A stretch of DNA of 13,479 nucleotides from Ignavibacteriaceae bacterium. Its GTDB lineage: Bacteria > Bacteroidota > Ignavibacteria > Ignavibacteriales > Ignavibacteriaceae. A model generated the notes under the pieces. It was not told where the DNA came from and made no database searches. It worked only from the letters and a program-made list of their open reading frames with translations. Shown here piece after piece: positions 7,130 to 13,479 of the stretch. Both the position numbers and the translations under genes were made by a program. Position 1 is the stretch's first letter, and each line of letters opens with the position of its first letter. The stretch covers positions 1 through 13,479 of the forward strand of contig JANWIS010000116.1 in NCBI GenBank assembly GCA_025449775.1, given 5' to 3'.

Positions 7130-8197
7130 TTAATTAAATTCTGAAATCCTGACTTTGGCATTTGGTCTTAGCTGGAGTATTCCTGATGTAATAACTGTAT
7201 CACCTTCCGATAATCCGGAGGTTATCTGTACTTGCTTTTCTTCCCGCAATCCAATATCAACTTTCCGAAGACTTGCAATTCCTCCGCTAAAAACAAAAAC
7301 TGATTGTCCTTTCAATCCAGGTATTACAGCTTGACTAGGAATTAGAATTGCCTGATCCGTTTCTTTAAGATTCAGTTCAACATTTGCAAACGCACCCGGG
7401 AATAAATCTTTGTATGCAGTTGTACAGATTGCACGAAGTTTCAGTGTTCTGGTTGAAGGATCAATTTTGGGTTCGATCGCATATATTTTAGCTTTGTATT
7501 GAAAATCATTTCCACTGAGCTTAAATGAAATCTCATCGTTCAGTTTGACCATAAATGCATACTTCTGTGGAATGGCAAAATCAATTTTAAGGTTGGATAA
7601 ATTCTGCAAACGTGCGATTACTGAAGTTGTGGTAACAAAGCTTCCTTCGCTGACTTGTCTTAGTCCGATAACTCCGCTGAACGGAGCTTTGATTTCTGTT
7701 TTATCTATCTGCGCCCGAACTAAATCATATTCTGCTTTGCTTGCTTCTAGATCATTTAAAGTACTCTCATAATCTTCCTGACTTATCATTTGGTTCTCAG
7801 CAAGCTGTTGCTGTCTTAATTCTCTGTCTTCAATCAATTTTACTTTCGATTCTGCTTTCCTGAGTTCGGCTTGAAGATCAGCATCATTTATTTTGATAAG
7901 CAGATCACCTTTTTTTACATAAGCGCCTTCTTTAAATAGGATATGTACTATCTTTCCTGAGATTTCACTTCTTAATTCTACTTCTTCATTTGCAAGTATA
8001 CTCCCCGTTGTATAAACAACATCATTCAACTTTTCAAATTTTACTATGTGTGCATTTACCGGAATCTCTGAATCTTTACCACCAATTATTACTGAAAGAT
8101 CTTTTTGGTCAGATGAAATAATTTTAGGTAAAAATATTACCGTAAGTAAAATCAACACAATTATCGCAATAACTATTGTTTTAGTTTGTTTCTTCAT
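7130..8197 (-). CDS. RND efflux periplasmic adaptor (membrane fusion protein, HlyD/AcrA family)
   Basis: A 355-residue periplasmic adaptor linking the RND pump to an outer-membrane channel. Residues 8-28 form an uncleaved-looking N-terminal membrane anchor (TIVIAIIVLILLTVIFL), with no lipobox. The lipoyl domain is split into about 68-105 (EISGKIVHILFKEGAYVKKG) and 167-200 (IKAPFSGVIGLRQVSEGSFV). These flank a short alpha-helical hairpin, about 107-165. A beta-barrel (about 205-280) and membrane-proximal domain (about 285-355) follow, ending RPNAKVRISEFN. It is first in a two-gene operon with the RND pump. No TolC-type channel gene is present, so the complex probably uses one encoded elsewhere. 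The ATG at 8197 gives the membrane anchor directly; the ribosome site is weak. A promoter must lie in the 60-odd bases between the bL31 terminator and this start, but I could not define it. Confidence 0.93.
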   Translation of the reverse strand: MKKQTKTIVIAIIVLILLTVIFLPKIISSDQKDLSVIIGGKDSEIPVNAHIVKFEKLNDVVYTTGSILANEEVELRSEISGKIVHILFKEGAYVKKGDLLIKINDADLQAELRKAESKVKLIEDRELRQQQLAENQMISQEDYESTLNDLEASKAEYDLVRAQIDKTEIKAPFSGVIGLRQVSEGSFVTTTSVIARLQNLSNLKIDFAIPQKYAFMVKLNDEISFKLSGNDFQYKAKIYAIEPKIDPSTRTLKLRAICTTAYKDLFPGAFANVELNLKETDQAILIPSQAVIPGLKGQSVFVFSGGIASLRKVDIGLREEKQVQITSGLSEGDTVITSGILQLRPNAKVRISEFN

Positions 8198-8261
8198 ATC
8201 TATGAACTTATTAATTCAACACAACAAAGTAAACGTATATAATTAAGGACTTATTATAAAT

Positions 8262-8287
8262 AAAAAAAGCCAGTTGAACTGGCTTTT
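8262..8287 (-). terminator. Rho-independent terminator of the bL31 gene
   Basis: Read on the minus strand, AAAAGCCAG and CTGGCTTTT (8279-8287 and 8265-8273 on the plus strand) form a 9-bp stem around a 5-base loop. A run of seven T (plus-strand A 8262-8268) follows. It begins about 20 bases after the bL31 stop codon. It should separate bL31 from the downstream efflux operon. The plus-strand reading also has a short T run, but no plus-strand gene precedes it. Confidence 0.85.
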
Positions 8288-8309
8288 AAAAAAACTCAGA
8301 AGTATTAAA

Positions 8310-8570
8310 TTAACTTTTACTTGCTTTTTTAGTTGCATATTTTTTCTGGAATTTCTCAACACGACCGGCAGTATCAAGAAGTTTCTGTTTTCCTGTAAAG
8401 TACGGATGTGAACCGCTCGATATTTCCAATTTAACTAATGGATAGGTGTTTCCGTCTTTCCATTTTATTGAATCAGTTGATTTAATTGTTGATCTTGTAA
8501 GTATTGCAAAGTCACAAGATGTATCTTGGAAAATTACAGCTCTATATTCCGGATGAATACCTTTCTTCAT
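8310..8570 (-). CDS. rpmE2: 50S ribosomal protein bL31, type B
   Basis: An 86-residue ribosomal protein of the large subunit. MKKGIHPEYRAV, VKLEISSGSHPYFTGKQKL and TAGRVEKFQKKY are the conserved blocks. The insert after the N-terminal strand and the single cysteine (SCDF, no CxxC pair) identify the zinc-independent type B form. An upstream TTG at 8576 is in frame, but ATG 8570 is the better start: AAAGGA lies about 7 bases upstream and family members begin MKKGIHP. In many bacteria the type B paralogue replaces a zinc-binding bL31 under zinc starvation. In this phylum it is often the only copy, so zinc control is not implied. It stands alone, with a terminator after it and 122 bases before it. 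Confidence 0.95.
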   Translation of the reverse strand: MKKGIHPEYRAVIFQDTSCDFAILTRSTIKSTDSIKWKDGNTYPLVKLEISSGSHPYFTGKQKLLDTAGRVEKFQKKYATKKASKS

Positions 8571-8616
8571 CTCCAAATCCTTTAATAATTTACATTTTAT
8601 TCAATTTTGAGGGTTA

Positions 8617-8645
8617 AATATAGAAAGATTAATAGGAAATAAAAA
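8617..8645 (-). promoter_or_regulatory. Candidate promoter of the bL31 gene
   Basis: On the minus strand, TTTTTA (plus 8640-8645) and TATATT (plus 8617-8622) are separated by 17 bases, in the 122-bp gap before the bL31 start. A transcript from here would have a leader of about 40 bases. The -10 match is good and the -35 match poor. The rest of the gap is AT-rich, and I see no other structure in it. Confidence 0.22.
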
Positions 8646-8692
8646 GACCGTTGTATTAGAAAATTGATTGCAAAATTGGAATGAAAATCTAA

Positions 8693-9424
8693 CTATTTAT
8701 GATGCTCATCGGCTTTTTCTAACGACTGAACCTGTCTTTTCAATTCATTAACTTTCTTCTGCTCGTCGGCTGATAACTGAAGCTGTCTGAAATTTAGTTC
8801 TTCTTTCATCATCATCTGACCAGTTACTGGTTCTGTATCTGCATCGATCGAATCAGCAGCGATAAATCCTTCTGTAATAGTTGCAGATGTTAATGCAGAA
8901 TCGTATGGAATATCATATCTCTCTGCAGCATTCTGATCTGTAACATAATCTCTTTCACCCTGAAGCTGAGGCATCTCTGCCGATTCTTCTTTACCTGTAC
9001 TCATTTTATCATCAGACAATTTCATTTCATTTTCCTTTTTTCCCTGTTGTAAAACCCGTTCATCTTTTGTAATAGTTTTTTGTTTTGATAAAGCTTCCTG
9101 CCTGTTTTTCAATTCTTCATAATCACCAGCAGGAACTATATCTTCACGAATTCTCGGTTCAATAAGAAAAGGATTGTCCATTTCTTCTGAATTGGTCTCA
9201 ACAACAAAAAAGATAACAATAACCGTTGCTACTAATCCAAGAGATGGAATCAGTCTTGAAGGAATAAAAATATTTTCCCAGAATCCTTTTCGTTCTTCAT
9301 TTGAAAATTTTTCAGAATTTATTCTTTGCTGAAGATCCGCTTCGAAGTTAACCGGTGCTTTTACTTCCTGCAAACCTTTTAATGATTTTATTACTTCTTC
9401 ATATTTCTTTTCATCATTTTCCAT
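8693..9424 (-). CDS. Probable transmembrane anti-sigma factor
   Basis: A 243-residue single-pass membrane protein encoded 8 bases after the ECF sigma gene, with a ribosome site (AGGA) touching the sigma stop codon. This position and layout are the main evidence for an anti-sigma role. Residues 1-55 are cytoplasmic, with an APVNFEADLQQRI stretch resembling the sigma-binding region of other anti-sigma factors. Residues 57-75 (LIPSLGLVATVIVIFFVV) are the membrane segment. Residues 76-243 are periplasmic, low-complexity and acidic, ending in a Glu/Lys/Gln-rich helix likely to form a coiled coil (about 205-240). There is no HxxxCxxC zinc motif, so it is not a ZAS-type anti-sigma. The inferred role is to hold the sigma at the membrane until an envelope signal releases it; the signal is unknown. 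Confidence 0.72.
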   Translation of the reverse strand: MENDEKKYEEVIKSLKGLQEVKAPVNFEADLQQRINSEKFSNEERKGFWENIFIPSRLIPSLGLVATVIVIFFVVETNSEEMDNPFLIEPRIREDIVPAGDYEELKNRQEALSKQKTITKDERVLQQGKKENEMKLSDDKMSTGKEESAEMPQLQGERDYVTDQNAAERYDIPYDSALTSATITEGFIAADSIDADTEPVTGQMMMKEELNFRQLQLSADEQKKVNELKRQVQSLEKADEHHK

Positions 9425-9432
9425 AGTAAATC

Positions 9433-10017
9433 CTATTCATTATAAATATCCTTCAACAATTCCTGAAGTTGTGCTCTTCCTCTGTTTATTCTTGATTTGA
9501 CTGTTCCTTCATTCACTCCGAGTATTTCAGAAATTTCTTCATAGCTTAATCCTTGAATGTCTCTGAGTATTACGGCTTCTCTGTAAGATTCTTTCACTTT
9601 TGACAATGCTTTTTGAATTATTTCATCTTTTATACCGCTGTCTGTAATTACATCCGGTCTATAACTTTCATCCGGAAGATCATAAGCAGAGTGCTCTTCT
9701 CCATAATCGCTGATTGAAAAAAAGTTTCTTCTTCGCTGTCTTCTGAATTCTGTTCTTGCAAGGTTACCGGCAATTGTATAAACCCACGTTGAAAATTTTG
9801 CAACGGAGCTGTATGTGTCTTTATACCTGAAAACCTTTATCATCGTTTCCTGAACAACATCCGAGCATGCTTCATAATTTCCTAAAAATCTAAATACAAA
9901 ATTTGTTAACGGATTTTTATATCTCTGAACAAGTATGTTAAAAGCATCTTCCGTGTTGTTCTTCTGGAACTCTAGAATCAGCTCTTCATCAGAAAGTTCA
10001 CGGAGTTTGATATCCAT
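9433..10017 (-). CDS. ECF-type RNA polymerase sigma factor (RpoE-like)
   Basis: A 194-residue sigma-70 family protein of ECF size, containing only regions 2 and 4. Region 2 covers about residues 24-93 (AFNILVQRYKNPLTNFVFRFLG, DVVQETMIKVFRY, FSTWVYTIAGNLARTEFRR), including the core-binding and -10 recognition helices. Region 4 covers about 133-190 with the -35-binding helix-turn-helix LSYEEISEILGVNEGTVKSR. The linker is acidic. It directs RNA polymerase to a stress or envelope regulon that cannot be named from this window. The anti-sigma gene follows directly. The ATG at 10017 has only a weak ribosome site. The 114-bp gap upstream, after holA, probably holds its promoter. Confidence 0.93.
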   Translation of the reverse strand: MDIKLRELSDEELILEFQKNNTEDAFNILVQRYKNPLTNFVFRFLGNYEACSDVVQETMIKVFRYKDTYSSVAKFSTWVYTIAGNLARTEFRRQRRRNFFSISDYGEEHSAYDLPDESYRPDVITDSGIKDEIIQKALSKVKESYREAVILRDIQGLSYEEISEILGVNEGTVKSRINRGRAQLQELLKDIYNE

Positions 10018-10028
10018 TAATCCGCTTT

Positions 10029-10057
10029 TATACCTGTATAGTTCAAAATTTGTTTCC
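10029..10057 (-). promoter_or_regulatory. Candidate ECF-type (possibly autoregulatory) promoter of the sigma gene
   Basis: On the minus strand, GGAAAC (plus 10052-10057) is followed after 17 bases by GGTATA (plus 10029-10034). GGAAC-type -35 elements are common for ECF sigma factors, and such factors often transcribe their own gene. The start point would lie only a few bases before the ATG, giving an almost leaderless mRNA, which weakens the case. Confidence 0.2.
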
Positions 10058-10131
10058 TAATTATCCCGATTTACACGGAAAACTTCTTACAAATTAACCA
10101 AAAAGATTGTTTTCTGAAAAAAGAAGTGCAC

Positions 10132-11139
10132 TTATTGAAGAATTTCGGCAATGAGAAGGGTAATGATTGTTTTGTCATCCGTTGTTGTGGTTTTTACAGA
10201 TACATCTGCTTTAAGCAAAGAACGGAAAACTTCAACAAGCTTTTCATCCGGATACAGAGCTCGTGCTTTTTCATAAGCCGGATAGTAAAAGTGATGAGTG
10301 CCGACTATTCTTGCTGCTTCCATCAAAGGTACATTATTACTTTTCAGCTCGGTGATTTTAGCAAGACCAGTAAAGTAACGGGTTAACATTGTAATAATAA
10401 AAGTCAGCTCAGCTCCATTATCTATAAGATTAATTACAACTGAAAATGACTTCGATTTGTCTCTCAACCCAATTGCGTTCTGAAGATCAAAAATATTAAA
10501 CTGTTTGAGATTAGAAGATACATGCTGAATGCTTTCAATAGTTATCTCTTTCTTTTCATTTAAGAATATGCAAACTTTTTCAAGCTGATCTTCAAGCAGA
10601 CTTCTGTTCTCGCCTGCAATATCAATAAACAACTGCGCATTTTCTTCGGAAAGTTTTTTTCCTTTTTCTTCTGCAACACTGATAAGCCAATCCACCAGGT
10701 TTTTACCTTTCAGCTCTTTCGATTCAAACAAAAAATTATTTTCTGAAAGAGTTTTAAATGGTTCGGTATTCAGGTTTGTGATGGTTCCGTTGTGAAAGAA
10801 TGCAAGAACAGTGAAGCCGGGCGGAGAAACAGCGTAATCTTTCAATGGTTTTTTGTCTTTAATTTTTTCAGCTTCCTTAACTACCATTAATTTTTTTTCT
10901 GAGCCGAAAGGAAATGCCAAAGCAAGTCCGATTATATCACTTATTGATCGATCTTCGGAATAAATTGTTTCTTTATCAAAGTCTGATGAAAGCAACGGTT
11001 TAAAGGATTCTTCAAGTGTGTTAAGAACATAGGAAAGGTTGTATGAATCTTCGCCAAAAAAATAATAAACGGGTTTAAAGTTTCGTTTTTTTATTTCAGG
11101 GATTGCCTCAAGGATCGACGGTGCTTTACTCTTCGCCAT
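10132..11139 (-). CDS. holA: DNA polymerase III subunit delta
   Basis: A 335-residue protein of usual HolA length, part of the clamp loader that opens the beta clamp and loads it onto primed DNA. The N-terminal region (about 20-140) is the beta-clamp-wrench, degenerate AAA+ domain, with PVYYFFGEDSYNLSYVL at its start. The central part includes LVDWLISVAEEKGKKLSEENAQLFIDIAG. The C-terminal collar domain (about 215-335) includes FNIFDLQNAIGLRDKSKSF and LTRYFTGLAKI. Like other delta subunits it lacks a working Walker A loop. The start ATG 11139 lies inside the end of the small upstream MetS-like gene (14 shared bases), with no clear ribosome site of its own, so translation may be coupled. Its downstream neighbour after 114 bp is the sigma gene; I see no convincing terminator between them. 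Confidence 0.92.
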   Translation of the reverse strand: MAKSKAPSILEAIPEIKKRNFKPVYYFFGEDSYNLSYVLNTLEESFKPLLSSDFDKETIYSEDRSISDIIGLALAFPFGSEKKLMVVKEAEKIKDKKPLKDYAVSPPGFTVLAFFHNGTITNLNTEPFKTLSENNFLFESKELKGKNLVDWLISVAEEKGKKLSEENAQLFIDIAGENRSLLEDQLEKVCIFLNEKKEITIESIQHVSSNLKQFNIFDLQNAIGLRDKSKSFSVVINLIDNGAELTFIITMLTRYFTGLAKITELKSNNVPLMEAARIVGTHHFYYPAYEKARALYPDEKLVEVFRSLLKADVSVKTTTTDDKTIITLLIAEILQ

Positions 11140-11248
11140 TTTTCTGTTTCAATTTTTCATACTTGAATGCTTTGCTTATAAAAAATAATAGTCCACCCCA
11201 AACTATACATATTACAACAACTGCTGTTATGATTGTTATGATATTCAA
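11126..11248 (-). CDS. MetS-like small subunit of the adjacent NSS transporter
   Basis: A 40-codon gene with a TTG start (11248) and TAA stop (11128-11126). The product begins MNIITIITAVVVICIVWGGL and ends with a charged tail (YEKLKQKNGEE). It is a single transmembrane helix (about residues 2-25) carrying the VWGGLLFFI motif that is characteristic of MetS, the tiny subunit of the Corynebacterium MetP/MetS methionine/alanine importer. It begins 7 bases after the stop of an NSS-family transporter gene, exactly the partnership known for MetP/MetS. No strong ribosome site is visible, so translation probably depends on the transporter gene. Its last 14 bases overlap the start of holA in another frame. 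The motif, the membrane helix and the position agree; the exact start is less certain because it is not ATG. Confidence 0.78.
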   Translation of the reverse strand: MNIITIITAVVVICIVWGGLLFFISKAFKYEKLKQKNGEE

Positions 11249-11255
11249 TTTAATT

Positions 11256-12728
11256 TTATGTTAAATCACTTTTCAAAGTATGATTAACTAAAAATTTGTT
11301 CAGCCCGATAAATAAAATCAGGATGATAACCCATTGGAAAATTACTGTTCCAATATTTTCTGAGTGAAACGGATTCCACCATTCTGCATCCCAGCCTATT
11401 GATGAAATGAACCACCAGCTTATCAAAACCACAACCTGTATCGGAACTAAAATCCCGATAACGAAATTATACCATTTTCCGATCTTCACATCGCTTCCGT
11501 ATCCATTAATTATTTCCGTCCTGAATTTATTAACTCCATACTTAATTATAGAAAAAGAAATAAATGCACCGCTCAGAATCAATCCGAGTCCCCAGACCCA
11601 ATCCTGGTTTGTGAGAAATTTTAAATCAAGTGCTGACGGAATTCCAAAAATAAATCCCAGTAATGCAATTAGAACTATTGCATTTTGCCTTTTAAAACCA
11701 AAATCAATCATTGTCCTGGTGGACAGTTCAACCATGGATATTAGTGAGGTAAACGCAGCGAAAACCAACGCAATGAAAAACATGGACGCAAATACAATAT
11801 TAACCAGGTAACTTTCAGTTAGCTTTGTAAAGAGTAACGGTAAGTAAACAAATGTCAATCCTGTATTTGCAGGACCCGATTGAGATATCTGATTAATTGC
11901 ATCCGATGAGCTTAAAGCAAATACAGTTGAGAAGATTGTGATTCCGGCCAACAGCGATACACTGTTATTTCCAAAACCGATCAAAGCTGCATTCAGTGAA
12001 ATGTCCTCTCTCTTCTTCATATAAATTGCATAGGCTAAAATCAATCCCCATCCGGCACCTGTATCCCACGCATTTTGTGTTAATGCATTCAGCCAGACTT
12101 TGTAATCGAGTACAACATCAATATCTGGTGTGAAAAAATATTTTATTCCTTCAATTGCATTGGGAAGTGTAATTGCCCGGATAAAAAGTATAAAAAGGAT
12201 AATGAGCAAAGCAGGAACCATCACCTTTGTCATTTTCTCAATCCCATTTGTTACTCCCCGGATAATTACAAAGGCAGCAAAAAGCATTGAGATAAAATGA
12301 AAGAGCAGAGGCTGATATCCTGAAGAAAATTCATTCCAATAAATCAGATGTTCGGAAGTATTGAATAAGTCTCCGGAAATGACAGAGAAAAAATATCTTA
12401 CACACCAGCCGGTCACTACCGAGTAATAAAACATTATTGCTGTTGAAACAAAAACTATCCATGCACCCATCCACCCGAATTTATTTCCTGCAATTTTTGT
12501 AATTGCACCAACAGGCCCCATGCGGGAAGATTTGCCTAAAGCAAATTCAGCAATGATTAATGGAACAGACCAGATCAATAAAAATATTACCCATGGAATA
12601 AGAAATGATCCGCCGCCATTTTGTGCAACAACCCTTGAAAATCTCCAGATGTTTCCTGTTCCAACAGCAATTCCCAATGTAGCAATTAGCATTGCCCATC
12701 GGGATGAAAAAAATTCCTGCTGTTTCAT
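11256..12728 (-). CDS. Sodium:neurotransmitter symporter (NSS/SNF) family amino acid transporter, MetP-like
   Basis: A 490-residue inner-membrane protein with about 12 hydrophobic helices. It is a LeuT-fold sodium-coupled importer. TM1 holds GIAVGTGNIWRF (residues 19-30), the sodium and substrate site seen as GNxWRFP in other members; here Ser replaces the usual Pro-Tyr. GGGSFLIPW (38-46) and IIAEFALGK (58-66), with the Glu expected in TM2, follow. TM3 has FYYSVVTGW (100-108), including the conserved Tyr. TM6 is ALTQNAWDTGAGWGLILAYA (215-234), which matches the unwound TM6 region. Twelve helices plus an adjacent MetS-like gene suggest a MetP-type importer of methionine, alanine or similar amino acids, but the substrate is inferred. 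It follows the cyclophilin gene by 18 bases. The start ATG 12728 places the N-terminus directly before TM1. Confidence 0.93.
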   Translation of the reverse strand: MKQQEFFSSRWAMLIATLGIAVGTGNIWRFSRVVAQNGGGSFLIPWVIFLLIWSVPLIIAEFALGKSSRMGPVGAITKIAGNKFGWMGAWIVFVSTAIMFYYSVVTGWCVRYFFSVISGDLFNTSEHLIYWNEFSSGYQPLLFHFISMLFAAFVIIRGVTNGIEKMTKVMVPALLIILFILFIRAITLPNAIEGIKYFFTPDIDVVLDYKVWLNALTQNAWDTGAGWGLILAYAIYMKKREDISLNAALIGFGNNSVSLLAGITIFSTVFALSSSDAINQISQSGPANTGLTFVYLPLLFTKLTESYLVNIVFASMFFIALVFAAFTSLISMVELSTRTMIDFGFKRQNAIVLIALLGFIFGIPSALDLKFLTNQDWVWGLGLILSGAFISFSIIKYGVNKFRTEIINGYGSDVKIGKWYNFVIGILVPIQVVVLISWWFISSIGWDAEWWNPFHSENIGTVIFQWVIILILFIGLNKFLVNHTLKSDLT

Positions 12729-12746
12729 TTCAGCTTTTAGTGAAAA

Positions 12747-13397
12747 TTATTTTATCGGTCTTTTTTCAATAGTAACTGTTTCCATCACAACATCTTTAAT
12801 CGGTCGGTCTGCAACATTTCTAGTAGGATCATTTGAAGGTTTTGATGTTTCAACTTTACTGATTGCATTGACAACATCCATTCCTTCGATAACTTTTCCG
12901 AATATTGTATGGTTGCCATTCAACCATGCAGTTGCAGCAACAGTGATAAAGAACTGACTTCCGTTCGTATTCGGACCAGCATTTGCCATTGCAAGAATGC
13001 CTGCTTTATCAAACACAAGTGAAGGAACTATTTCATCTTCAAATGGTTCTCCCCAAATGCTTTCTCCGCCTCGTCCTGTTCCGGTCGGATCACCACCTTG
13101 AATCATAAAGTTTGGGATTACTCTGTGAAAAATTATTCCGTTGTAATAACCTTTATTTGCATGCCCGACAAAGTTCTCAACTGTTTTTGGAGTTTTATCA
13201 GCAAACAATTCAATTTCTATTTTCCCCATATTTGTGTTTATCACTGCAACTGACATTTCATTCCCTTCTGTTTTTGTTTCTACTTTCGTCTGATCTGTCT
13301 TTGTCTGCTGATCTTTCGATTCAACTTTACCGGTATCTTGTCCGTTGCAAGACCAGAATCCGAAAACTGCCATAAAAATGATTAACGACTTTTTCAT
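12747..13397 (-). CDS. Lipoprotein cyclophilin (peptidyl-prolyl cis-trans isomerase)
   Basis: A 216-residue envelope isomerase. Residues 1-17 are a lipoprotein signal peptide ending in FGFWSC, with Cys17 as the likely lipidated residue. Residues 18-47 form a polar Lys/Thr/Gln-rich linker. The cyclophilin domain spans about 48-212. The catalytic FHRVIPNFMIQGGD block gives Arg92, Phe97, Met98 and Gln100. GSQFFIT gives Gln148 and Phe150, and AWLNGNHTIFGKV gives Trp158 and His163. All of these match the active-site residues of human CypA by spacing, so the enzyme should be active. It speeds proline isomerisation in exported proteins. The start ATG 13397 has a perfect GGAGG ribosome site (plus-strand 13405-13409) seven bases upstream. 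The transporter gene follows after 18 bases. Confidence 0.93.
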   Translation of the reverse strand: MKKSLIIFMAVFGFWSCNGQDTGKVESKDQQTKTDQTKVETKTEGNEMSVAVINTNMGKIEIELFADKTPKTVENFVGHANKGYYNGIIFHRVIPNFMIQGGDPTGTGRGGESIWGEPFEDEIVPSLVFDKAGILAMANAGPNTNGSQFFITVAATAWLNGNHTIFGKVIEGMDVVNAISKVETSKPSNDPTRNVADRPIKDVVMETVTIEKRPIK

Positions 13398-13410
13398 AGT
13401 TTTTCCTCCA

Positions 13411-13479
13411 TTATGGTTTGATGATATTGGTTAATAATAATATTAAAATAAAAATTCCTGCTACAATTCTGTAATAAAC
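13411..13479 (-). CDS. uppP: C-terminal end of a membrane protein, probably undecaprenyl-diphosphatase UppP
   Basis: Only the last 22 codons and the TAA stop (13413-13411) are in the window; the frame is open to the right edge. The peptide starts VYYRIVAGIFILILLLTNII. An aromatic-Tyr-Arg-Ile stretch followed by Gly and a final hydrophobic helix is how UppP/BacA proteins usually end. That enzyme recycles the undecaprenyl carrier for peptidoglycan and other envelope polymers. The identification rests on a short terminal segment and could be wrong. The stop lies 1 base before the ribosome site of the cyclophilin gene, so the two are probably co-transcribed. Confidence 0.45.
   Translation of the reverse strand, partial: VYYRIVAGIFILILLLTNIIKP

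Noticed and set aside
8198..8260. TATAAT-like sequence (plus 8253-8258, minus strand) as promoter of the efflux operon
   Set aside because: No -35 element lies at the proper distance, and the upstream position falls within the bL31 terminator hairpin.
10125..10134. AAGTGCACTT palindrome followed by a T run just after the holA stop, considered as a terminator
   Set aside because: With a realistic loop the stem is only 3 bp, too weak for a Rho-independent terminator; transcription may continue into the sigma gene.
11407..11811. Plus-strand ORF of 134 codons opposite the NSS transporter
   Set aside because: It is a shadow of the transporter gene, which carries all conserved NSS motifs; the ORF has no signal peptide, motif or ribosome site.
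12520..12957. Plus-strand ORF of 145 codons across the transporter and cyclophilin genes
   Set aside because: It spans two well-supported minus-strand genes and the gap between them, and shows no recognisable domain.
1..13479. CRISPR arrays, tRNA or rRNA genes, transposases and phage genes
   Set aside because: Both strands were read by eye and no regularly spaced repeats, recognisable RNA-gene sequences or recombinase proteins were found. The gaps are short and nearly all coding space is explained.

Overview
The window looks like chromosomal DNA of a member of the Bacteroidota/Chlorobiota/Ignavibacteriota group, most likely an ignavibacterium. Three things point there: an AT-rich sequence; a secreted protein whose C-terminal type IX secretion (T9SS) sorting domain has the YQNYPNPFNPSTKIKYEIP form typical of Ignavibacteria; and a GlmU-like nucleotidyltransferase of the Bacteroidota/Chlorobi type. 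The taxon is inferred from these features, because no rRNA gene is present. Most genes are housekeeping or envelope genes and lie on the minus strand.

Layout, read along the minus strand from the right edge. The last 22 codons of a membrane protein, probably undecaprenyl-diphosphatase UppP, are followed by a lipoprotein cyclophilin, a 12-TM sodium:neurotransmitter-symporter (NSS) family transporter, a 40-codon MetS-like small subunit starting with TTG, and holA (DNA polymerase III delta). The gaps are short or the genes overlap, so this looks like one transcription unit. After a 114-bp gap comes a two-gene ECF sigma/anti-sigma operon, then bL31 type B with its own Rho-independent terminator, then a two-gene RND efflux operon (membrane fusion protein, then inner-membrane pump) with no outer-membrane channel gene.

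The RND operon meets, stop codon to stop codon, the only large plus-strand gene (2076..4016). That gene encodes a 646-residue T9SS-exported surface or secreted protein with a duplicated domain. It carries two different palindromic repeat elements inserted in frame. Its 295-bp upstream region holds a promoter-like sequence, a partly duplicated leader and a possible 43-codon upstream ORF that overlaps the gene by ATGA. To the left, a minus-strand pair consists of the GlmU-like sugar nucleotidyltransferase and rsmB, whose GTG start shares a base with the GlmU-like stop codon; rsmB runs off the window.

The points most worth a second look are the MetS-like small subunit overlapping holA, the two protein-coding palindromic elements, and the leader and upstream ORF of the secreted protein. 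No CRISPR array, transposase, rRNA or tRNA gene was seen.
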